Origin: Planctomycetaceae bacterium
GTDB lineage: Bacteria; Planctomycetota; Planctomycetia; Planctomycetales; Planctomycetaceae
DNA length: 59,962 nucleotides
Reading direction: 5' to 3'
Assembly: GCA_023260695.1 (NCBI GenBank)
Contig: JALQUR010000379.1
Span: 1-59,962, forward strand
Shown here: piece by piece, positions 19,859 to 29,212 of the stretch
Numbering within the stretch: the stretch's first letter is position 1
How the letters are laid out: every line of letters begins with the position of its first letter
The notes under the pieces: generated by a model
What the model saw: only the letters and a program-made list of their open reading frames with translations
Database searches by the model: none
Told to the model about the DNA's origin: nothing
Made by a program: the position numbers and the translations under genes

Positions 19859-20822
19859 TTCGCCGGGGAACGGGCAGTCGCGAACGCGACTGCGGGTGAG
19901 GAATCTCTGCCGTAGTTTCGGTGCTCGTCAGGTTGTCAGTGATCTTTCCTTTGACGTGGCAACAGGAGAGATCTTTGGTCTGCTGGGTCCGAATGGTGCC
20001 GGCAAGTCAACGACGATGATGATGATTACCGGTCTGCTGTCGGCAGATTCTGGTTCCGTTTTGCTCAATGGAGTCCCGGTGACATCCGATGCCGTTTCAG
20101 TGCGGCAGCAACTGGGGTTTGTTCCGCAGGACCTGGCAATCTATTCAGAATTGAGTGCCGAAGAGAATCTCAGATTCTTTGGACGGCTGTACCGAATACC
20201 TGCCGATCAGCTTGGCAGCCGAATCACGGAAGCTCTGGAGTTTGTCGGGCTCGCGGAACGCAGACGCGACGAGGCCGGGACGTTTTCCGGAGGGATGAAA
20301 AGACGCCTGAATTTTGCCGCAGCGATTCTGCATCGCCCTGCCCTTTTGATACTTGACGAACCAACCGTGGGCGTGGATCCGCAGAGCCGGTCGCATCTTC
20401 TGGAGTGTATACGACGGCTGCAGGAGTCCGGAACTTCTGTCATCTATGCCAGCCATTACATGGAAGAGGTGCAGGCGATCTGTTCCCGCGCAGCAATCGT
20501 GGATCACGGGCGGATGCTTGTCTGCGGCACAATTCCGGAACTGCTGTCGGCGATTCCGGCAGAAATCAGTGTTCGCATCAAGGGAGGGCCAATGGGCGGT
20601 GTGTCTGCCGACCTGGGTGCTGCGGAGCAGATTCAGGGAGGCGACACGATTTACTCCCTGAAGCTGAACTCCGGGGAGACGACCACGCAACTGAATAATG
20701 AACTCCGGAATCTGCTGGGCACCGCCCACGACGAGCAACGTGAGGTGGTCAGCATTCGAACGCTGGAGCCCAATCTGGAAAGGCTTTTCCTGAGTCTGAC
20801 GGGAGTTTCATTGCGGGACTGA
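19845..20822 (+). CDS. ABC transporter ATP-binding protein (ABC-2 / NodI-CcmA-like)
   Basis: Walker A GPNGAGKSTT, signature FSGGMKRRL, Walker B LILDEPTVGVDP; overlaps the TlpA-like CDS by 14 bp. Confidence 0.9.
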   Translation: MSLSDSPGNGQSRTRLRVRNLCRSFGARQVVSDLSFDVATGEIFGLLGPNGAGKSTTMMMITGLLSADSGSVLLNGVPVTSDAVSVRQQLGFVPQDLAIYSELSAEENLRFFGRLYRIPADQLGSRITEALEFVGLAERRRDEAGTFSGGMKRRLNFAAAILHRPALLILDEPTVGVDPQSRSHLLECIRRLQESGTSVIYASHYMEEVQAICSRAAIVDHGRMLVCGTIPELLSAIPAEISVRIKGGPMGGVSADLGAAEQIQGGDTIYSLKLNSGETTTQLNNELRNLLGTAHDEQREVVSIRTLEPNLERLFLSLTGVSLRD

Positions 20823-21116
20823 TGACTGCCGGCGTAGTGTGCAGCAGGCAATCAGAAGAAGCTGGTTCATGCTGCGGTGCGGGAGTATTTCGGACTGCGC
20901 TGTACCTGGCATGCACTCGATGAGAACCGTCGGTGAGTGATGCAGTTCCAGGCAGGAAACTTCGGCAGAAGACAGTGCGGCAATTGCTGCGTTGTTTTCG
21001 AGTCGCTGCTGCCCGATCCGGACGTTGCACACTTCTGTTTCTGCGAATTCTTCTGCTGCACACCGCGTCGCGGTGCTGCACAATTCACAACGTCTGATTT
21101 GTGAGGACTGGTGCAA
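20808..21116 (-). CDS. Possible small Cys-containing hypothetical protein
   Basis: 102-aa ORF between GT4 and the ABC ATPase, with coding-like codon choice when read by eye; overlaps both neighbours slightly. No family recognised. Confidence 0.35.
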   Translation of the reverse strand: MHQSSQIRRCELCSTATRCAAEEFAETEVCNVRIGQQRLENNAAIAALSSAEVSCLELHHSPTVLIECMPGTAQSEILPHRSMNQLLLIACCTLRRQSSVPQ

Positions 21117-22635
21117 CGGAAGGTTGGATTTGCCCGTTTCGCAAAGTGGATTCCCGAATCATCTTCTCGATGATGGGGGTAATTTCCTGTTCAAAGTCAC
21201 GGAGGTCTCTTTGCAGGTCTCCCAGGAACTTTGTGAGACAGGGGTTTTCCACAGCGGATGCTTCAATCCTGATGGTGCCAGCCTGTATTCCTGAGACGAG
21301 CAATGGAAGCGTCAGGATATGGGGGTCAGCATTGCCGTCGTGATTTCTTAATCGTGTTTCGCCATGCCACACTTCGTTTGCTGACGGAATTGAAATCAGC
21401 AGCTCCAGTCGATGCAGTTCCAGATTGATCGCCAGAGTTTCCAGTCTGGCATAGATTGCATCCCAGTCATACTTACCTTGCAGTACAAACTGCTCTGAAA
21501 ACTTTGGCTTTTCGGCAGGTGAAATACGCCCGATACTCTGAAGAAATCGTTTGACTCGTCGCAGGATCAGTTTTGCTTCAACGAATCCGAATGAACCACT
21601 CGCCACAAGCAGGCTGACAGCGATGATTCCTCCCAGGATGGCTATCGCGTCGCTGCCCATCTGAGCCCCGAGGATCGCAGTTACGCTGGTCACCAGGCAC
21701 AGACCGGCGACGTAAAGCAGCACGCGCACACCATTCCTGGAATCTCGCAGCAGGCAATGGTGAAGATGATTGCGATCGGTGGCATAGATGCTGCGGCCAG
21801 TAAGCTTGCGACGCACGATTGCCATGCTGGAATCAAAGATTGGAATGGTCCAGACCACCAGCGGCATAATCAGTGCCATTGCAGATGATTCCTTCATCGA
21901 GCACTTGATGGCAACAGAGCCCAGCATCAGTCCGGCAAGCATACTGCCGGAATCCCCCAGAAACATTCTTGCCGGCGGCAGGTTATGAAAGAGGAATCCA
22001 ACAAAAAATCCCGCCAGTGCCAGTGATACGAGAATGCCGTCGGGACGCATGTCCAGAGTCCATGCGATCCCGGCGCACGAGAGACTCATGAAAAGACCAA
22101 CAGTGCTGGCTACGCCATCCGCACCATCGATGAGATTCAGTGAATTGATGGCACCAAGCAGCCACAGCACTGTGAAAACAGCAGCCAGATCTCCAAAGTC
22201 AATTGGGAAACCGAACACGTCGATTCGTTCGATCAGGATGCCTGAAGGAAGCATCAGGAGCGTCACCATAAGTTGCATGAGCAGTTTCTGCCTGCCACGC
22301 AGGCCAAATCTGTCATCGAGCAGTCCGACGCAACACAGGGTCAGCGAAGCGGCCGCGAGCCAGCCGAAGAATCTGCGGTCACCGCTTGACGCGGAGAGCA
22401 GTTCGGGGAATGTGAAAAACGCATAACCGATAGCGGTAAGCACAGTCAGCAGCAGAGTTGGACCACCCGTCAGCGGGATACTTGAATGGTGCTGTTTCCG
22501 GCCCCCATCCGGATGATCAACAAGGTTGAACCTTCGGGCAATCGCCGCAATGACTGGCGCTGCAACCGCTGCAGTTGCCAGTGCGACAAAAAAAACAGGG
22601 AGCATCTGATACACTGATTCAGACTTTACAGACAA
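21085..22635 (-). CDS. MraY/WecA-family glycosyl phosphotransferase (undecaprenyl-phosphate N-acetylhexosamine-1-phosphate transferase) with extra C-terminal cytoplasmic domain
   Basis: LVDHPDGGRKQHHSSIPLTGG, LLDDRFGLRGRQK, NSLNLIDGADGVAS, FLGDSGSMLAGLMLG, TDRNHLHHCLL; ~150 aa beyond the core. Confidence 0.9.
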   Translation of the reverse strand: MSVKSESVYQMLPVFFVALATAAVAAPVIAAIARRFNLVDHPDGGRKQHHSSIPLTGGPTLLLTVLTAIGYAFFTFPELLSASSGDRRFFGWLAAASLTLCCVGLLDDRFGLRGRQKLLMQLMVTLLMLPSGILIERIDVFGFPIDFGDLAAVFTVLWLLGAINSLNLIDGADGVASTVGLFMSLSCAGIAWTLDMRPDGILVSLALAGFFVGFLFHNLPPARMFLGDSGSMLAGLMLGSVAIKCSMKESSAMALIMPLVVWTIPIFDSSMAIVRRKLTGRSIYATDRNHLHHCLLRDSRNGVRVLLYVAGLCLVTSVTAILGAQMGSDAIAILGGIIAVSLLVASGSFGFVEAKLILRRVKRFLQSIGRISPAEKPKFSEQFVLQGKYDWDAIYARLETLAINLELHRLELLISIPSANEVWHGETRLRNHDGNADPHILTLPLLVSGIQAGTIRIEASAVENPCLTKFLGDLQRDLRDFEQEITPIIEKMIRESTLRNGQIQPSVAPVLTNQTL

Positions 22636-23066
22636 TTTGTATAAGGGCAGAAACGCTGGAGAGTCTGTTTCCCGAAAGATGGGACCACGCAGATGTTACT
22701 CTGACCGAACGACCACTTCAGTTCTGCTGTTTCTAACGCTGTTGTTCCGCAATGTACATCGTTCATCTGAACAAAACCACACTCCGGAGAAGTGGCGGTT
22801 CATGATTGGCACAATATTCAATTTGTGTTCATTATCGGTCAAATTCAGGCAAGGCGGGACAGGTCGAGCCGATGCTGAAGAGCGAGAGTGCTTTCGATAC
22901 CCTGTCCGAAGACAGATCAAACAGTTGTTGATCCGTCACTGCATCGCCTGACGTACGGATTGCCGCACTTCCAACCAAGAATATCGGTAATATCCTCATT
23001 CGCCGTTTAATTCCACTGTCCTGCAGCGTTAATCTCATCCTGCGGGTTATATCGCATGCAAAGATT

Positions 23067-23129
23067 CTGTTCTTCCTGTTCTTCCAGTACTTACTGTTCT
23101 TCCTGATCTTTCTGTCTTCACTTTTGTTC
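23067..23129. repeat. Degenerate 9-nt tandem repeat, consensus CTGTTCTTC (pyrimidine strand)
   Basis: Seven consecutive 9-mers: CTGTTCTTC, CTGTTCTTC, CAGTACTTA, CTGTTCTTC, CTGATCTTT, CTGTCTTCA, CTTTTGTTC. Confidence 0.75.
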
Positions 23130-23280
23130 CTTTTCTGCGGTCTGCCGTTTTCGGGGGCCTCAGACTGATCCTGGTGGGGACCGGCCGATTGCGACCATCT
23201 CGCCATCGAGCCAGGCGGAAGACGCGGGTTTTCCGTCAGTTGTATTCTGGTCATTTTGTACGCAGGCTGTTCAGTCCCTG

Positions 23281-24279
23281 ATGCCGAAGAATCACGCCAA
23301 AAACGCAGGATTATTGAGGGTATTGCCGGAAATTCTGCTTCTGTTTGTTGCCGTTGTCTGGGGGGTAAACATCCCGGTTATGAAGATTGCGATGGCAACG
23401 GGGATCAACGCCTTCGTTTTCAATGGCATTCGCCTGATCTTTTCCGCGGTCATTCTGGGAGCGTTTGCCGTCAGATCTGCTCCAGCGGATGAGTGGAGCC
23501 GCCTGCAGTCGGTGCGTGGCTCGGTATTGTCATACGCAATGCTGGTTTCGGTTCTTTACCAGCTGCTGTTTCTGCTCGCCGTGACATCCACAACCTCCGC
23601 GGACACAGCGTTGATCATGGCAACGATTCCGCTCTGGACTGCCATTGGAGCCAGGGTTTTCCTGTACGAACAAATCAGTTCAAACGCCTGGTTGGGGCTG
23701 GTCCTCGCGTTCTGCGGGACGGTACTGGTCACCATTGGGGGGGCTCCAGCGGAAGGTTCGTTCGAAGCTGCAGGTGCATTTGAATCGCCAGCTGCCTCAC
23801 TGTCAGCCGCACCGGACCGGGTACAAGGGTTTGCCGGAAGTCTGCGGTTGCGTGGTAATCTGTGTGCTCTTGCGGCCGCCATGGCGTGGGCTGCTGGTAC
23901 AATTCTGAGCCGTCCTGTTCTGCGAACAATTCGGCCACTGACCCTCTCGTCCTGTTCTGCATCGATTGGGTTGCCGCTGCATCTGCTGATCGCGTTGACG
24001 GCGATCTCGGGCCAGTCGTCATTGGTGTTTGATCCTGCAGTGCTGGGGGCAATACTTTATTCCGGACTACTTTCCTCAGGCCTGACGCTCCCGATGTGGA
24101 ATTTTGGTGTGCATCGAGCCGGAGCGGCGCAGGCGGGCCTGTTCCAGAACCTCGCTCCGCTGACTGCAATTGTGGCCGGCTGGCTGCTGTTGAGCGAACC
24201 GCTGACAATTCACCAGGGCGGTGGCGGAACACTGATTCTTGGTGGCTTACTGATCGCTCGGCGAGGCGCGCGCCGCTGA
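23281..24279 (+). CDS. DMT superfamily permease (EamA domains)
   Basis: Two EamA repeats, ~10 TMs; WGVNIPVMKIAMATGINAFVFNGIRLIFSA and GAAQAGLFQNLAPLTAIVAGWLLLSEPLT. Confidence 0.92.
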   Translation: MPKNHAKNAGLLRVLPEILLLFVAVVWGVNIPVMKIAMATGINAFVFNGIRLIFSAVILGAFAVRSAPADEWSRLQSVRGSVLSYAMLVSVLYQLLFLLAVTSTTSADTALIMATIPLWTAIGARVFLYEQISSNAWLGLVLAFCGTVLVTIGGAPAEGSFEAAGAFESPAASLSAAPDRVQGFAGSLRLRGNLCALAAAMAWAAGTILSRPVLRTIRPLTLSSCSASIGLPLHLLIALTAISGQSSLVFDPAVLGAILYSGLLSSGLTLPMWNFGVHRAGAAQAGLFQNLAPLTAIVAGWLLLSEPLTIHQGGGGTLILGGLLIARRGARR

Positions 24280-24414
24280 TGCACGCTGTTGCCTGGCAAG
24301 TCCGCAGCCGACTTGCGATACTCAGGGCAATTGCGAGTTGAAGAACCGGAAGTTGAAGAACTGGGGAAAGTTCGCGGCATCGCCTGACGCTGCTTTCTGG
24401 TCACGGGAGTCACC

Positions 24415-27400
24415 ATGTCTGATCTTGTTTTTATTCGGCCGTCCGCGCTGAGGATTCTGACTGTTGTGCTGCTGCTGAGTCTGTCCGGCGTCTCCGCCGT
24501 GTACGGGCAGGCTCCGGGCTGGGTAAATCTTGACGTTCCCCAGGCGTGGCGCAGTGTGCCGCAGGGAGAACTCAGCCCTCAGAACGGGTACTCGTGGTAT
24601 CGAGCTCTGGTGTTTCTTCCGGAGGCGTGGCAGGGAGATACTCTGACTCTGTATGTGGAAGCACTGGATGACGCTCGCATGGTGATGTTTGCCGGCGGTC
24701 CCGTGGGGGCTGTCGGCACCTTTCCGCCGCAGTTTCGCAGTGGACTGGGAGAGCGAGGCGTATTCACGGTTTCCGCGGAGGTGACATCAGAACGCAGGTT
24801 CTGCGTGGTCGCCGCCCGCGTTTTCCAGTCTGACCCAAGGCCAAATTTCAGTGTGGCCCCCGTGGTGGTCATGAATCCTGCGAAGGGTGAGGCGATACGG
24901 CTTGAGGGAAAGTGGCAGTATCGCCCCGGTGATGATCTGAGCTGGGCGAACGCGTCACCGCAGGACTTTGGTGTCCCGGAAAACTGGACACCGGAAGGTG
25001 AGCTGCCTCCGGGCGTTTTTGCAGCAATCGACTCCGTGGAGGATGTGCAGGAGTACATCTCCCGCAGAAGCGGCGATACACCGGCTTTGTCACCCACGGA
25101 CGCACTGGCGAGATTTCGGACCAGTGCGGACCTGCGAGTGGAGCTGGTTCTTTCCGACCCCGAGATTGCTCAGCCACTCTTCATGACGTGGGATGAGCGC
25201 GGTCGTTTGTGGGTGATGGAGTACCGGCAGTATCCAGACCCTGCCGGACTGAAGATGCTCAGCCGCGATACATATCTCCGAACTGTTTATGATCGTGTTC
25301 CTGCAGCGCCGCCCAATCATGTACCGGGGGCAGACCGCATCAGCATTCATGAGGATACGAACGGTGATGGAACGCTCGACACTCACAAGGTCTTTGTTGA
25401 TGGTCTGAATATCGCCACGTCGTTCGCGCCCGGGCGTGGTGGGGTTTATGTCACAAATCCTCCGTACCTGCTGTTTTACCCTGATACTGACGGGGATGAT
25501 ATTCCGGATGGGGATCCGGAAGTGCTGCTGGAAGGGTTTGGACTGGAAGATTCACATTCGGTGATCAACAGTCTTCGCTTTGGTCCTGATGGCTGGCTGT
25601 ACGGTGCGCAGGGAAGCACTGTTACGGCATCCGTGAAGGCTCCGGGAAGCGACGCTCCGCCGCAGAATTCGATGGGCCAGCTGATCTGGAGATTTCATCC
25701 TGAGCGGAAGGTGTATGAGGTATTTGCTGAGGGAGGCGGCAATACGTTTGGTTGCGAGATCGACTCCATCGGACGAGTTTTTTCGGGGCACAACGGCGGA
25801 AATACTCGGGGGTTTCACTATGTACAGGGTGGTTATTACAGGAAGGGCTTTGGCAAACACGGGCCGTTGTCGAATCCGTTTGCATTCGGATTTTTTGAGC
25901 AGATGCAGCACCACGACGTTGCTCGGTTCACGCACAACTTTGTGCTCTATGAGGAACAGCTCCTGCCGGAGCGATTCCAGGGGCAGTTACTGGGGGTTGA
26001 GCCATTGCAGGGGCAGGTTGTGCTCAGCGGTGTTCAGCCGAGTCAGACTTCCGTTGCCACGTCTGACATTGAGCGAGTGCTGACGACAGATGATCCGTGG
26101 TTCAGACCGGTCGATATCAAGTGTGGACCGGACGGGGCGGTATACATTGCCGATCTCTATGAACAGCGAATTGATCACAGCAGTCACTATGCCGGGCGTG
26201 TGGATCGGGGCAGTGGCAGGATTTATCGACTCGTTCCTGCCGATTCTCCGCCGGGGCGGTCCACTCGTGTTTCCGTCCCCGACAGCGACTCGCTGGCAGG
26301 TTGGCTGGAGCACAGGTCGCACTGGTATCGGCAGACAGCCGTCCGGCTCCTGGGCGACCATCCGGATGGCCTGCAGCAGTCTCTCTGGAGGCAAGTGCAG
26401 CAGGATACCGGTCCACGTGCGCTGGATAAACTCTGGGCTCTGCATGCCGTCAATGGGTTGACGCAGCCCCGTGCACTGGAGTTGCTGGAGCATCCACAGC
26501 CTCAGGTGCGTGCATGGACCGTACGACTTTTGTGTGACCCGGCGAAGGAACTGTCGGCGCCTCTGGTGACTGCTCTGCAGCGGCTTGCTGACAAGGAGGG
26601 TTATGCAGAGGTGCGTCTGCAGCTGGCAGCATCGGCTCGACGCCTGCCACCCGAACAGGCGGTGCGGCTGATCAGTGGTCTCCTGCGGCATGAGGAAGAT
26701 GCGGGGGACATTTTCATTCCGATGATGCTCTGGTGGGCAATTGAAGCTCAGGTGGCGGACGCGGATCCAGACGCGATGATTTCGGCCCTGCTGCCGTCTC
26801 CGGAAGTCTGGAAGTCTGAGCTGATGCGTGGTCAGTTGCTGGAATTCATGATGCGGCGTTACTGCGTTTCCCAGGAGCCTCGGCATTTGTCTGCAGCTGC
26901 CAGATTGCTGCGGGAAGCGCCGAATGCAGATTTCCGAGAGATTCTTCTCCGAGGATTTGAGCAGGCCTACACGGGCAGAAGTCTTGCCGGGTTGCCGGTG
27001 GATCTGGCAGAAGCTCTTGCGGCGGGTGGCGGCGGTTCGCTGGCGCTGCGTTTTCGCCGTGGAGATGCAGAGGCGGTCACAACTGCGGTTGAGCAGATGC
27101 TGGACAAATCCGGAAGCGTGAGTGAGCGAGTTGCGCTGATTGAGATCTGCGGTCAGTTGCAGCAGCCCGAGATGCTGCAGGTACTGAAACGCCTGATCAC
27201 AACCGATGAAAACGAGCAGGTGCTTGCTGCATCTCTGATCGCAGTTCAGAGCTATACAGACGCAGGACTGGCGACTGTGGTGCTCGATTCATGGGGAAGA
27301 TTCAGCGGGACTGCGCTGATGGCGGCGGAGTCAATGCTGGTCAGCAGAAAACAGTGGGCAGCAGCGTTGCTCGACCGGGTCAGAACCGCAGGGATCCGAG

Positions 27401-27975
27401 AGTCAGAAATCTCCACCGCGGGCATTCGCCGGCTCCGCATGCATGGTGGTGAGATTGAGCAGCAGGCTGGTGCGATCTGGGGGGCTGCGGCTGGTCTGAG
27501 TGCATCGGAGGCAGCAGCGGAGACTGACATGATCTCTGAATTTCTTGCGACAGGATCGGGCAATCCACGTTCGGGAAAGCGACTGTTCACGCAGCATTGC
27601 GGGAGGTGTCATCGACTCTTTGACGAGGGTGGACAGGTTGGCCCGGATCTGACCCCTTTTGCGCGGCAGAATCAGGAACGAATGCTGAGCAGTATTGTTA
27701 ATCCTGCCCTCGAAATCCGAGAAGGATACGAGACTTTTGTGCTCATCACCGCTGACGGAAGAATCCTGAACGGGTTCCTCGTACAGAGCGATGATCAGGT
27801 TGTGATTCTGCGTGGAGTCGATGGCCAGAATCAGATTGTTCGACGCGAAGATGTCGATGACCTGAATGCGATTCCGCAGTCAGTCATGCCATCAGGACTT
27901 CTGCGCAGTCTGGAAGCGCAGCAGGTCCGAGATCTGTTTGCCTATCTGAGATCAGCGCAGCCAGTGAATTACTGA
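24415..27975 (+). CDS. PVC-type haem-binding dehydrogenase: N-terminal jelly-roll-like domain, membrane-bound dehydrogenase beta-propeller, HEAT repeats, C-terminal cytochrome c domain
   Basis: PLFMTWDERGRLWVMEYRQYPDPAG, NSLRFGPDGWLYGAQGST, PVDIKCGPDGAVYIADLYEQRIDH; C-terminal LFTQHCGRCHRLFDEGGQVGPDLT haem motif (CxxCH). Confidence 0.93.
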   Translation: MSDLVFIRPSALRILTVVLLLSLSGVSAVYGQAPGWVNLDVPQAWRSVPQGELSPQNGYSWYRALVFLPEAWQGDTLTLYVEALDDARMVMFAGGPVGAVGTFPPQFRSGLGERGVFTVSAEVTSERRFCVVAARVFQSDPRPNFSVAPVVVMNPAKGEAIRLEGKWQYRPGDDLSWANASPQDFGVPENWTPEGELPPGVFAAIDSVEDVQEYISRRSGDTPALSPTDALARFRTSADLRVELVLSDPEIAQPLFMTWDERGRLWVMEYRQYPDPAGLKMLSRDTYLRTVYDRVPAAPPNHVPGADRISIHEDTNGDGTLDTHKVFVDGLNIATSFAPGRGGVYVTNPPYLLFYPDTDGDDIPDGDPEVLLEGFGLEDSHSVINSLRFGPDGWLYGAQGSTVTASVKAPGSDAPPQNSMGQLIWRFHPERKVYEVFAEGGGNTFGCEIDSIGRVFSGHNGGNTRGFHYVQGGYYRKGFGKHGPLSNPFAFGFFEQMQHHDVARFTHNFVLYEEQLLPERFQGQLLGVEPLQGQVVLSGVQPSQTSVATSDIERVLTTDDPWFRPVDIKCGPDGAVYIADLYEQRIDHSSHYAGRVDRGSGRIYRLVPADSPPGRSTRVSVPDSDSLAGWLEHRSHWYRQTAVRLLGDHPDGLQQSLWRQVQQDTGPRALDKLWALHAVNGLTQPRALELLEHPQPQVRAWTVRLLCDPAKELSAPLVTALQRLADKEGYAEVRLQLAASARRLPPEQAVRLISGLLRHEEDAGDIFIPMMLWWAIEAQVADADPDAMISALLPSPEVWKSELMRGQLLEFMMRRYCVSQEPRHLSAAARLLREAPNADFREILLRGFEQAYTGRSLAGLPVDLAEALAAGGGGSLALRFRRGDAEAVTTAVEQMLDKSGSVSERVALIEICGQLQQPEMLQVLKRLITTDENEQVLAASLIAVQSYTDAGLATVVLDSWGRFSGTALMAAESMLVSRKQWAAALLDRVRTAGIRESEISTAGIRRLRMHGGEIEQQAGAIWGAAAGLSASEAAAETDMISEFLATGSGNPRSGKRLFTQHCGRCHRLFDEGGQVGPDLTPFARQNQERMLSSIVNPALEIREGYETFVLITADGRILNGFLVQSDDQVVILRGVDGQNQIVRREDVDDLNAIPQSVMPSGLLRSLEAQQVRDLFAYLRSAQPVNY

Positions 27976-28077
27976 TCCGGAAACAGTGTTTCTCTTACAG
28001 TGTCTCTCTTGATGTCGGGGATGCCGGCTTTACGTGCATGCCTGAAACCAGTTTTTGTCCTTGCTCAGAGCACTCAA

Positions 28078-28476
28078 ATGCAGTCAGTTGTCCAGGTTCA
28101 CCGAATCGATCACGCCAGTTTTGTCGTACGCGATCTGGAAGCGAGTCGCAGATTCTATGTCGACGTGCTGGGGATGCGAGAAGTTGCGCGACCGGCATTC
28201 AGTTTTGGGGGGGCCTGGTTTCAGGCCGGCGAAACCCTGGTGCATCTGATCGAGCAGCATGATCAGAGCGCGCGAGCAAGCGGTGGTGATTCCGCCGGAA
28301 GCACTCGCTGCGACCATCTTGCATTTCTGGTGGACGATGCCAGAGCTGCTGCGGAGCAGCTGAAAGCCGCCGCTGTTCCACTGCTGGACGATGTCAAGGC
28401 CAGGCCGGATGGCGCCTTTCAGGTTTTTGTACTGGATCCTGATGGGCATGCCATTGAACTGTGTTCCGAGCACTGA
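28078..28476 (+). CDS. VOC family (glyoxalase/bleomycin resistance-like) protein
   Basis: VHRIDHASFVVRDLEASRRFYVDVLGMREV and FQVFVLDPDGHAIELCSEH. Confidence 0.9.
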   Translation: MQSVVQVHRIDHASFVVRDLEASRRFYVDVLGMREVARPAFSFGGAWFQAGETLVHLIEQHDQSARASGGDSAGSTRCDHLAFLVDDARAAAEQLKAAAVPLLDDVKARPDGAFQVFVLDPDGHAIELCSEH

Positions 28477-28500
28477 TTCATTCTGCACAGGACCGCGCAG

Positions 28501-28977
28501 ATGACACTGACAATTCGCAGAGCCGCTGCGGCTGATGCACAGATCATTGCAGAAAATAACTGCGCCCTGGCGTGGGAAACAGAACAGCTCCGGCTGAATC
28601 CTGCAATTGTGGCTGCCGGTGTGAGGATGGGGCTGCAGCGTGCTCCGGAAGCACGCTACTTTGTCGCGGAGCTGGCGGGTCGTGTTGTCGGGCAGTTGAT
28701 GTACAGCAGGGAATGGAGTGACTGGCGTAATGGCTGGATCATCTGGCTGCAGAGCGTCTATGTTTCTGCTGAGTACAGGCAGCAGGGCGTCTTTCGTCAG
28801 CTGCTTGAGCAGTCAGCTGCGGAGGTCAGCCGGGAGGACCGTCCAGTGTGCCTGCGGCTGTATGTGGACCAGCAGAACCGTGCTGCAACCGGGTGCTACG
28901 AACGGCTGGGGTTTGCTGCGGACAATTATCGGGTGATGGAGAAACAGCTCCGGCTGCCAGATGCAACCGAAGGCTGA
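28501..28977 (+). CDS. GNAT family N-acetyltransferase
   Basis: LTIRRAAAADAQIIAENN, LQSVYVSAEYRQQGVFRQLLEQ, LRLYVDQQNRAATGCYERLGF. Confidence 0.92.
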   Translation: MTLTIRRAAAADAQIIAENNCALAWETEQLRLNPAIVAAGVRMGLQRAPEARYFVAELAGRVVGQLMYSREWSDWRNGWIIWLQSVYVSAEYRQQGVFRQLLEQSAAEVSREDRPVCLRLYVDQQNRAATGCYERLGFAADNYRVMEKQLRLPDATEG

Positions 28978-29122
28978 ACGGCCGATTGTGGCGGCCGTCT
29001 CACAGGATTGTTCACGCCGCAATCGCGTAACACTGGCAACGTAAGGCTGCTCGCAGATTGTCTGATGCTGGATTCCTGAGGCAACAAACGGTGATCCGCC
29101 AGCCAGGTGCCGGATTTACTTA

Positions 29123-29157
29123 CTGGCAGAGATCTATTGGCAGAGATCTATTGGCAG
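29123..29157. repeat. 14-bp tandem repeat (TTGGCAGAGATCTA, ~2.5 copies)
   Basis: ctggcagagatcta-ttggcagagatcta-ttggcag read directly. Confidence 0.8.
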
Positions 29158-29212
29158 GGGTGAGGCTACAGACGGAGGACGCCTGTCAGAAGATTGCCAG
29201 CGGTCCCGGAGA

